From positions 1 through 39,002 of the forward strand of contig JANLZB010000054.1 in NCBI GenBank assembly GCA_031366005.1: a DNA stretch of 39,002 nucleotides, in the 5' to 3' direction. Both the position numbers and the translations under genes were made by a program. The notes under the pieces are model-generated. The model ran no database searches, was not told the origin of the DNA, and was given only the letters and a program-made list of their open reading frames with translations. Position 1 is the stretch's first letter. Each line of letters opens with the position of its first letter. Positions 32,220 through 39,002 of this stretch are shown one piece after another. This DNA is from JANLUX01 sp031366005. Lineage in GTDB: Bacteria; Bacteroidota; Bacteroidia; AKYH767-A; OLB10.

Positions 32220-33908
32220 TCAAAAATATCTTTCATAATAAACCCAATTCCCTTTTTGATCAGACGCCTGTAAGGTTAGTTGATGAGGTCCCATTAAATC
32301 CAGCTTAATATAATAGTGTAACTGATCGCTTTTTCTATCCCATTCCATCAGCGCCCATTCATTGTCAATACATCCAATATAATTTTCTATTCCTGATAAA
32401 TCATCTGTTATTTTAACACTTAACAATGCACACATACAAATACTATCAACAGTAATTTCCATCTCATTGATTAATGGTGGAGTTGTATCAACCGTTACAG
32501 CATAATTACCGAATGCAGATATTTTTGTTGTGACCAATCCCTTATAAAAATTTCCTCCTGCAGCACCAGTAATTTTATTTTGTTCATTGAGAGAAACAAT
32601 CAGCGCTTTTGATTTTAATGATGGAGGAATATTTTTTGCACGAATACTTATCTCCGCACCTTTATGTAATGGTATCGTTTTGTTGAACGCTTTAATCAAT
32701 GGCGAATAAAATTTTTTTATTTTCATTTCAGTAATTTCTTCAACAGGAATATTATTATAGAGATTCCCTTTGGTGATTAGTAGTGTAGCATTCTTACTCT
32801 TTAAAAAATGATCCTGATTGTAATCAAGCATTGCATGTTGATTAGTATCTGAAAATAATTGCATCACAGAGTCTCGTGCAATTTCTAACAGTAGAGTAGA
32901 GGTATGTCCATGAAAATCCCTCACCATCAATTCCGGATTTATAATATTGGTATTTGTAAAACTTATTATTCCTGTTCCTGCCTTATGAAACGCAGAAAAT
33001 CCATCTCCCGGCAAACGGAAACACCTTTCTAATTTTAATTTCTGCGTGATCTTGGCTTCATAGTCAATGTGAGCGTTTACATATTTCGTTTCATTGAAAT
33101 TCATACGGTCATAGTTGAAATTAAAAACTGTGTCCGCATCATAAACCAGTGTTGCACCATAAATATTTACATCGTTGCTATCCAGTTGAAACGCTTTGTC
33201 ATAAGCTGCAAATGCAAGACTAATATTTGAAAAATTACCAGGTATTCTTATGGTATCTTTTACTTCATAAACCGAATCATTAACTGCCTGGGTTTTATAC
33301 ACCATCAATCTTTTATGTTCACCTGAATTAGTTTCATACACAGCAAGATTTGTGATTACCGGAAAGGTGGTATCCTGTATTTGTATTCCGTATAGTAACG
33401 GATTCATTGGTTCCTCTGTGTAACGATCTCTTATTTCAAAATGCAAATGTGGTGCTTCGCTGCCTCCCGAATTTCCGCTTATCGCAATTTGTTCTTCTCT
33501 TTTTACAATGAATTGATTGGAGTCAGGAAAAAGTTCTACTTCAAATTTTTGTACTTCACGCTGCTTCAATTCAACATACTTTGCAATCGTATCTGCAAAT
33601 TGTTTCAAGTGTCCATAAACAGTTACCGTTCCATTCGGATGCGTTAAATACAATGCCTTGCCATATCCAACTGAACTTATTTTAATGCGCGAAACGAATC
33701 CATCAGCAGCAGCAAAAACAGGATATCCTTCTTTACCATAGGTGCGTAAATCAATTCCTGAGTGAAAATGATTGGTTCTTATCTGGCAAAAATTTCCTGC
33801 GAGCGACAATGGAATATTTAATGGTGAAGAATAATAATTAAGTATTTTATTATCCTGTGCCTTTGCTAAAAAAACACACAACTGGAGAATAAAAAAAATC
33901 CTTGTCAT
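32220..33908 (-). CDS. M23-family peptidoglycan metallopeptidase
   Basis: A 562-residue exported protein. A signal peptide covers about residues 1-18 (FFILQLCVFLAKAQ). The LytM/M23 domain is N-terminal (about 35-165). Zinc ligands are His49 and Asp53 (HFHSGIDLR) and His156 in the HLHFEI motif (154-156 for HLH), with YGHLKQF between. The remaining 400 residues are beta-rich Ig-like segments, including a late ITDDLSGIENYIG strand. The enzyme should cleave peptide cross-links of peptidoglycan in the periplasm. A TATCTTTG box ends four bases before the ATG at 33908, with TTTG 17 nt further upstream, so a leaderless transcript is likely. Confidence 0.88.
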   Translation of the reverse strand: MTRIFFILQLCVFLAKAQDNKILNYYSSPLNIPLSLAGNFCQIRTNHFHSGIDLRTYGKEGYPVFAAADGFVSRIKISSVGYGKALYLTHPNGTVTVYGHLKQFADTIAKYVELKQREVQKFEVELFPDSNQFIVKREEQIAISGNSGGSEAPHLHFEIRDRYTEEPMNPLLYGIQIQDTTFPVITNLAVYETNSGEHKRLMVYKTQAVNDSVYEVKDTIRIPGNFSNISLAFAAYDKAFQLDSNDVNIYGATLVYDADTVFNFNYDRMNFNETKYVNAHIDYEAKITQKLKLERCFRLPGDGFSAFHKAGTGIISFTNTNIINPELMVRDFHGHTSTLLLEIARDSVMQLFSDTNQHAMLDYNQDHFLKSKNATLLITKGNLYNNIPVEEITEMKIKKFYSPLIKAFNKTIPLHKGAEISIRAKNIPPSLKSKALIVSLNEQNKITGAAGGNFYKGLVTTKISAFGNYAVTVDTTPPLINEMEITVDSICMCALLSVKITDDLSGIENYIGCIDNEWALMEWDRKSDQLHYYIKLDLMGPHQLTLQASDQKGNWVYYERYF

Positions 33909-33912
33909 GCAT

Positions 33913-33941
33913 CAAAGATATACGCGTACAGGAAAATCAAA
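33913..33941 (-). promoter_or_regulatory. M23 gene promoter (leaderless-type)
   Basis: On the minus strand, TTTG (33941-33938) is followed after 17 nt by TATCTTTG (33920-33913), then ATGC and the start codon at 33908. Both boxes fit the Bacteroidota consensus and spacing. Confidence 0.55.
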
Positions 33942-34025
33942 ATAATTCCAATTAATTCCGTTTCTGTTTCATCCAACTTAAAACCAGACCGCAATTTTAT
34001 TTTGCATCAATAAAAAAAATACTTC

Positions 34026-34057
34026 TTGACTGGTATTATAATATTGCTCTAATTTTG
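34026..34057 (+). promoter_or_regulatory. Promoter of the SprB-repeat T9SS protein
   Basis: TTG (34026-34028, in CTTGAC) and TAATTTTG (34050-34057) are 21 nt apart. This is one of the clearest TTG / TAnnTTTG pairs in the window. It leaves a leader of about 50 nt before the ATG at 34115. Confidence 0.6.
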
Positions 34058-34114
34058 TCCGGACTTCTTTAAAGGAATATTTTATCACTCTATAAAAACT
34101 TAAATTTAAATCAA

Positions 34115-36043
34115 ATGAAAAAAAAGTACACTTTCAAATTGTTTCTATGGGTAGCACTTTTGCTTCCGGTCTTGCTTACACTTAAACCTGATGTTGCTAA
34201 TGCAACTCACTTCCGCTACGGGCATCTTACCTGGCAGCCAATAGCTGGTGCAAATAATGTTAGGTTTACGTTGGTAAATGCTTTTCGCAGAGCTGATAAC
34301 GATTATCCGGGAACTTATGGTGATGGTTATGTTGCAGTAGGTGATATCATTACTGAAACCATCGGATTAACTGGTTTTGATTTTGGCGATGGAAATCAAA
34401 CAGGCACACTTCAATACAAAGTTATTTCTGTTGATGTAGCGAATGACTGGTTCCTGGCTCAGGCGCTTGATCCCGGAAGTACTACAAAAACTACTATTGA
34501 TCATCACTACAGCACTGCGAATAACGCAGGAAGTCCTTGGCTTGCACAAATTAACAGTTGCTGCAGAACAGGTGTTGAATTAAATAATCCGGGTGCTTAT
34601 TATCGTGTACTTACTTATGTAGATCTTTCTAATGGAAATACTTCTCCTTCAAGCAGCCTTCCTGCCATTGTTAACATGCCTTATGCTTCCAATGCAAGCT
34701 TTGTGGTTACTGCTGCTGATCCTGACCCTAATACCGTATTGACTTACAGACTGGCTACAGGTGCTGAAGCCACAGGTAGTTCTTTTAACCAACCTACAGG
34801 GTTAACAATTGATTTCCTTACCGGTCTTGTAAACTGGGATACACAAGCCAATGCAGTGCTGGGTGGTTTATATTCCATCCAGGTTATTATTGAGGACAGA
34901 GCTGGTTCAAGCACGGCTCCTGTAAAAACACAGGTGGCTGTTGACTTCCTGATTTATATTATTCCGCAAACTACTCCCTGTGATGTAAACATTGCTCCCC
35001 AGTTTGATTCACCTACGCCAACCTGCGGAACGGTATTTACCGTTAATGAAGGTCAGCCCGTATCATTTACTGTAGCTGCCAGTGATTTAAATGATGATAC
35101 TATTACACTTAACTCAGCAGGAATTCCTGTGGGTGCAACGCTTACTCCGGCTTTACCTGTACAGGGAAACCCTGTAAGCTCTGCATTTAACTGGACTCCT
35201 TCTGCAGGACAGGCTGGTGCTTATGTAGTCACATTCAGTGCAACTGACAGTTGTGGTGCACAGGTCATTTGTTCTTATACCATACAGGTGAATGCAATTA
35301 CAAATTGTCATTTACACATTGGCTGCCGTCCAGTTATGCCAACATGTTATGGAGGTTGCAACGGAAGTATAAGTGTTAATGTAACAGGAGGTAGCGGAAA
35401 TTACAGTTACTTATGGAGCAATGGAGCTACTACTAATCCGATAGGTCCAATATGTTCTGGTACTTATACCTTAACTGTTACTGACCTTGTAACTCAATGT
35501 ACAGTTTCAAAAATAATTATTCTTAAGAGTAAACCTAAAATCGGACATATATTCACTACTGTAAATGCAACCTGTGGATTCTGTAATGGCTCATTAACCA
35601 TTGCAGGAAAAGGAGGAAATGGAGCTCCGTTTACTTACCTGTGGTCAACCGGATCAACTGATGCAACTATTACCGGTCTTTGTCCTGCAACATATACTGT
35701 AACTATAACTGACAAGCTGGGTTGCACAACCGAATGTCATGGTAAAATAGTGAACAAGGTAAGGAATTGCCGGAGCAGTTTTGGTAATGAAAGTGATAAC
35801 ATAGAAAAACAAATTTCCGTTTATCCAAATCCGTTCGGCAGCACGCTCACATTAAATGTGGTAAGTGATGAAGCGCTATCAGTAACTGTTCGTGATGTGG
35901 CAGGAAGAGTATTGGCTACTTACAAAAACATTACTCAATCCATTAGTATAGAAAACAACTGGAAAAACGGAATGTATTTTATCACTGCAGAAAATGAAAG
36001 CCGAAGCTACCTGCAGGTGATTAAAGTTATTAAACAAGAATAA
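34115..36043 (+). CDS. Large secreted protein with SprB-like repeats and T9SS type A sorting domain
   Basis: A 642-residue exported protein with a signal peptide (residues about 1-30, ending PDVANATHF). Residues 30-180 form a beta-rich ATHFRYGHLTWQ region typical of secreted adhesin-like proteins. Two cadherin-like Ig domains follow (about 195-285 and 305-395). Two SprB-like repeats follow at about 405-475 and 480-545, each with CNGSISV or CNGSLTI, GGSGNYSYLWSNGATT and GTYTLTVTD. The last ~75 residues are a type A sorting domain (SVYPNPFGSTLTLNV, VRDVAGRVLATY, NWKNGMYFITAEN). The repeats share the design of the gliding adhesin SprB. A promoter and a strong terminator make it a single-gene unit. 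Confidence 0.9.
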   Translation: MKKKYTFKLFLWVALLLPVLLTLKPDVANATHFRYGHLTWQPIAGANNVRFTLVNAFRRADNDYPGTYGDGYVAVGDIITETIGLTGFDFGDGNQTGTLQYKVISVDVANDWFLAQALDPGSTTKTTIDHHYSTANNAGSPWLAQINSCCRTGVELNNPGAYYRVLTYVDLSNGNTSPSSSLPAIVNMPYASNASFVVTAADPDPNTVLTYRLATGAEATGSSFNQPTGLTIDFLTGLVNWDTQANAVLGGLYSIQVIIEDRAGSSTAPVKTQVAVDFLIYIIPQTTPCDVNIAPQFDSPTPTCGTVFTVNEGQPVSFTVAASDLNDDTITLNSAGIPVGATLTPALPVQGNPVSSAFNWTPSAGQAGAYVVTFSATDSCGAQVICSYTIQVNAITNCHLHIGCRPVMPTCYGGCNGSISVNVTGGSGNYSYLWSNGATTNPIGPICSGTYTLTVTDLVTQCTVSKIIILKSKPKIGHIFTTVNATCGFCNGSLTIAGKGGNGAPFTYLWSTGSTDATITGLCPATYTVTITDKLGCTTECHGKIVNKVRNCRSSFGNESDNIEKQISVYPNPFGSTLTLNVVSDEALSVTVRDVAGRVLATYKNITQSISIENNWKNGMYFITAENESRSYLQVIKVIKQE

Positions 36044-36063
36044 ATTTTTTAAAATATTTTGAT

Positions 36064-36098
36064 AACCGGCTCGTGCTATGCGAGCCGGTTTTTTTTTC
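36064..36098 (+). terminator. Strong rho-independent terminator
   Basis: AACCGGCTCG-tgctatg-CGAGCCGGTT gives ten perfect GC-rich pairs, followed by eight further Ts (36091-36098). It ends transcription of the gene at 34115. Confidence 0.85.
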
Positions 36099-36512
36099 TT
36101 AAAAAATTGAGAATAAGTTGGAGATTAAAACGACAACCGTTTCCATCATTTAACCATAACTCAGTTGAATAACTCATTAATCTTAAAAAAATTAAGACCT
36201 GTTATTAAAAAGATAAAAGTTTTGCTTGCTTTATATCCTTATTTAACTTTTCTTTGCCAACTGTTGTAATAAAAGTGTTCTTAACACAACCTACTGTTAA
36301 GAAAATCGCAATCAATCGAACTTTTTAAACAACTTAACATCTACTTCAATGCCAATGAAAATTAATTTACCAATTATGCCTCTTAACCTGAAATAAGACT
36401 AAACATACCATCACGTTTATTTTAATGAATACAATCACATTGATAATGTTTTTGAAATAAACAACCTGGTTTAAAATAAATTAAAAACCACTAATTAATA
36501 AAACAGTAAAAG
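36099..36512. other. Intergenic stretch with nothing recognised
   Basis: About 414 nt of AT-rich sequence with no supported ORF, repeat or RNA. An off-spaced TAATGTTTTTG just upstream of the next gene is the nearest thing to a promoter box. Confidence 0.5.
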
Positions 36513-39002
36513 ATGAAAAAAAATTTACTCAACTCCAACCAGCTAACTACGCTGACAAAAACAATTAACCATTGTGTCTGTAAAATGCTTAACGCGATGC
36601 ATAACGCATTTGCATTAACAAAACCCACAACAAACTTTAAAAAAACTGCAATGACTTTGATGGCATTTGCAGTTTTGTTTTTTGGTGGAGTGGAGAGGAG
36701 TGTGGGGCAATTATTCCAACAGCAATTTGGAACTGCTCTTAGTGCATTTTCTAATTCAAGTCTGGTCAATTCAACATATATTAATGCGAGTCCTTCAAGT
36801 ACGCAATTTACTGGCATTAATTCCAGTGGCACAGGTTCAGTTATTTCAATTGCTAGTAATAAACTTACACTTGCAAGAACTGGAAATGGTTGGGATTTTG
36901 TTAGAGGTATTGCTTTTTCAGGACCCCCTTCTTCCTTAATAGTACGGTTTGATTTTGCAAATACTGCCTCTACCAGTGCCACAACTTCTGCAACCGTTTT
37001 TGCAGTTGGTGGCGGTACAACTGTTGGTTCAAATACTACCAGCATTACAAGTTCGGATGCGCATAGTAGATTAGCTTTTAATTGTACTGCAAATGCCAAT
37101 GAATTTGTTGTAAGGGATATAGGAGGAAGTGCTAATGGAACCACTACATTTTCTGGAAGTCAAACTATTTTATTTGCTATAAATAATAGCGGAGGAACGA
37201 TGACCTACAAAGCACCTGATGGTAGTTATGAAACAGTTGCTGATGATAAATTTGATGTGTGGGTTGGTACAAGTAAACAATTAGATGAAAAAGCTGCTAC
37301 AACTACTAATCAGACACTAAGTTTTTTTAAATGTATAAATTTTCAAGGTGTTAATACTGTAAATTTTAGCAATTTATTGATTGATCCTATTCCGTCAATA
37401 CCAACAATATCTACTGCTTCATCAGTAACCTCCACAGGTTTTACTGCTAACTGGTCAACGGTAAGTGGTGTAACGGGCTATCGTTTGGATGTTGCTACAG
37501 ATGCAGCTTTTACGAGTATGGTTTCAGGGTTTGATAATTTGTATGTTTCAGGGCAAACCACGAGTTCTAAGTTAGTAACTGGATTAACTGCAAACACACC
37601 TTATTGGTATCGTGTAAGAGGAGCCAGTCAATATACTGTTGGTGAATTTGACGGTGGTAATTCAGGGAGTCAAAATCCAACAACAACCTTTACACTTACA
37701 ATTGTTAAATCAGGTTCAGGCAGCGGAACAGTGACAAGCAGTTCTGGCGGCATCAGTTGCGGAGCAACATGCAGCGCATCTTATCCTTCGGGTACAGGAG
37801 TAACTCTCACGGCAACACCGGATGCTTGTTCAGTGTTCGCTGGATGGTCAGAATGTACAGGGACAGGCACTTGTCAGGTAACGATGAACGCAAATAAAAG
37901 TGCAACGGCAATTTTTACAGCAATTGTTTGTACTGCTTTAGATCAGTGTCATGATGTGGGTGTTTGTGTAAATGGTGTTTGTACCAATCCTGCAAAAGCT
38001 AACGGAACAGCATGTAATGATGGTAACCCATGTACAATAAATGATGTTTGTACTTCTGGTACATGTGCAGGTACATCGGTTAACTTCGATGACGGAAATG
38101 CATGCACAACAGATGCATGTAATACATCCACAGGAGCAATCACTCACACTGCAGTAAATACTGATGATAATAATGCATGCACAATAGATGCATGTAATAC
38201 TTCAACGGGAGTAATCACACACACCACAGTTAATACAGATGATAATAATGCATGCACAACAGATGCATGTAATACTTCAACAGGAGCAATCACTCACACT
38301 GCTGTAAGCACAGAGGATAATAATGCATGTACAACAGATGCATGTAATACTTCAACAGGAGTAATAACTCACACTTCTGTAAGCACCGATGATAATAATG
38401 CGTGTACAACAGATGGCTGTAATACATCCACAGGTGTCTTCCATACACCGGTAAATACAGACGATAACAACGTTTGCACCACTGATGCATGTGATCCGGT
38501 AACAGGACCAAGTCATACTGCTATTTCTTATGATGACCACAATGTTTGTACAACAGATGCATGCGATCCTGTAACAGGACCAAGTCACGTTGCAATATCA
38601 TATTCAGACAATGATGCATGTACCAATGATTTCTGTGATCCTTTAACAGGCGTTTATCACAGTGCCATCAGCTATGACGATAACAACGTTTGCACCACAG
38701 ATGCATGTGATCCGGTAACAGGACCAAGTCATACTGCTATTTCTTATGATGACCACAATGTCTGCACTACAGATGCATGTGATCCAATCACAGGACCAAG
38801 TCACACTGCTATTTCTTATGATGACCATAATGTCTGCACCACAGATGCTTGTGATCCAATCACAGGACCAAGTCACACTGCAATATCATATTCAGACAAT
38901 GATGCATGTACCAATGATTTCTGTGATCCTGTAACGGGCGTTTACCACACCGCCATAAGCTATGACGATAACAATGTTTGCACTACTGATGCATGTGATC
39001 CT
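36513..39002 (+). CDS. Cys-rich repeat surface protein (partial, C-terminus outside window)
   Basis: An ATG at 36513 opens 830 codons that run to the window edge without a stop. The N-terminus is unusual: about 46 residues precede the hydrophobic MTLMAFAVLFFGG segment (from residue 47), giving an extended signal peptide that ends near SVGQ. A beta-rich region of unknown type (about 65-290) is followed by a fibronectin III domain (about 293-375, with TGFTANWSTVSGVTGYRLDV and TPYWYRVRG) and an InlB B-like repeat (about 392-468, GSGTVTSSSGGISCGATC and FAGWSECTG). A Cys-rich linker (CVNGVCTNPAKANG) leads to twelve full 24-25-residue units and a partial one (38082-39002). A T9SS sorting domain is expected beyond the edge. 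Confidence 0.85.
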   Translation, partial: MKKNLLNSNQLTTLTKTINHCVCKMLNAMHNAFALTKPTTNFKKTAMTLMAFAVLFFGGVERSVGQLFQQQFGTALSAFSNSSLVNSTYINASPSSTQFTGINSSGTGSVISIASNKLTLARTGNGWDFVRGIAFSGPPSSLIVRFDFANTASTSATTSATVFAVGGGTTVGSNTTSITSSDAHSRLAFNCTANANEFVVRDIGGSANGTTTFSGSQTILFAINNSGGTMTYKAPDGSYETVADDKFDVWVGTSKQLDEKAATTTNQTLSFFKCINFQGVNTVNFSNLLIDPIPSIPTISTASSVTSTGFTANWSTVSGVTGYRLDVATDAAFTSMVSGFDNLYVSGQTTSSKLVTGLTANTPYWYRVRGASQYTVGEFDGGNSGSQNPTTTFTLTIVKSGSGSGTVTSSSGGISCGATCSASYPSGTGVTLTATPDACSVFAGWSECTGTGTCQVTMNANKSATAIFTAIVCTALDQCHDVGVCVNGVCTNPAKANGTACNDGNPCTINDVCTSGTCAGTSVNFDDGNACTTDACNTSTGAITHTAVNTDDNNACTIDACNTSTGVITHTTVNTDDNNACTTDACNTSTGAITHTAVSTEDNNACTTDACNTSTGVITHTSVSTDDNNACTTDGCNTSTGVFHTPVNTDDNNVCTTDACDPVTGPSHTAISYDDHNVCTTDACDPVTGPSHVAISYSDNDACTNDFCDPLTGVYHSAISYDDNNVCTTDACDPVTGPSHTAISYDDHNVCTTDACDPITGPSHTAISYDDHNVCTTDACDPITGPSHTAISYSDNDACTNDFCDPVTGVYHTAISYDDNNVCTTDACDP
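38082..39002 (+). repeat. Coding tandem repeat, 75/72-bp units
   Basis: Four 25-residue units of the form NTDDNNACTTDACNTSTG-x-ITHTAV start at 38082, 38157, 38232 and 38307. 24-residue units follow from 38382, changing to SYDDxNVCTTDACDPxTG-PSHTAI from 38454. The unit SYSDNDACTNDFCDPxTG occurs at 38598 and again at 38886, 288 bp apart, so a four-unit block was duplicated. Every unit has two cysteines in CTxDxC. Confidence 0.9.

Noticed and set aside
36491..37144. 217-codon minus-strand ORF
   Set aside because: It is antisense to the repeat-protein gene, which has good signal peptide and domain structure. The minus-strand translation is low-complexity Val/Ala/Leu with no motif.
37938..38934. 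Several ORFs in other frames across the Cys-rich repeats
   Set aside because: They are by-products of 72/75-bp repetition, which keeps any stop-free frame open. Only the plus frame from 36513 has a start, signal and known domains.
38082..39002. Reading the repeats as 'tryptophan synthase alpha chain', a label sometimes attached to such sequences in databases
   Set aside because: There is no TIM-barrel sequence; the tract is a short Cys-rich repeat in an exported protein.

Overview
The window looks like chromosomal DNA of a member of the Bacteroidota, probably an environmental Chitinophagia/Sphingobacteriia-like or unnamed lineage. The evidence is an AT-rich composition, secreted proteins with type IX secretion system (T9SS) type A and type B C-terminal domains, SprB-like repeats, a DUF2027-Smr protein, a fused E1 alpha/beta dehydrogenase, and many promoters of the Bacteroidota form (TTG / TAnnTTTG). 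No rRNA, tRNA, CRISPR array, prophage or transposase gene was seen. Both window edges cut genes: a methylmalonate-semialdehyde dehydrogenase on the left and a long Cys-rich repeat protein on the right.

Layout. 1-1.8 kb: mmsA (partial) behind an intact RelE/ParE-type toxin-antitoxin (TA) pair. 1.9-4.5 kb: a two-gene DNA repair operon, an MBL-fold exonuclease plus an ATP-dependent DNA ligase. 4.5-8.3 kb (minus): a T9SS type B protein, a Rossmann-DUF2520 protein and a FUSC-like membrane protein. 8.4-11.3 kb: an M16 peptidase. 11.4-13.7 kb (minus): an outer-membrane-like protein, pcm and an LRR lipoprotein. 13.8-15.8 kb (minus): ccmB-C-D-E for cytochrome c maturation. 15.8-16.5 kb: a candidate small RNA or attenuator with its own promoter and terminator, then a small CxxC membrane protein. 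16.55-17.04 kb: a dead TA pair next to a 152-bp palindromic element. 17.0-21.3 kb (minus): a T9SS protein, miaE, an array of 49-bp tandem repeats, a 68-aa protein and the fused E1 enzyme. 21.5-26.1 kb: a GH31 glucosidase, an SRPBCC protein and a 561-aa protein of unknown function. 26.2-29.9 kb: a frameshifted orphan antitoxin, then a Gfo/Idh/MocA oxidoreductase, a lipoprotein and a polyprenyl sugar-phosphate transferase in one operon. 30.0-32.2 kb: 3-hydroxybutyryl-CoA dehydrogenase, a 62-aa protein and DUF2027-Smr. 32.2-33.9 kb (minus): an M23 peptidase. 34.1-39.0 kb: two large secreted proteins.

Most genes are housekeeping or envelope functions. The less ordinary signals lie between genes: a promoter-terminator pair enclosing about 140 nt with no ORF, three relatives of small TA modules in different states of decay, start codons exactly four bases after the promoter -7 box (probable leaderless mRNAs), heptad-patterned hairpins, a degenerate 49-bp tandem array, and a Cys-rich 24/25-aa repeat tract that runs off the right edge. 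I did not find a clear new defence or biosynthetic system. The small-RNA locus, the repeat protein and the decaying TA modules are the best candidates for follow-up.
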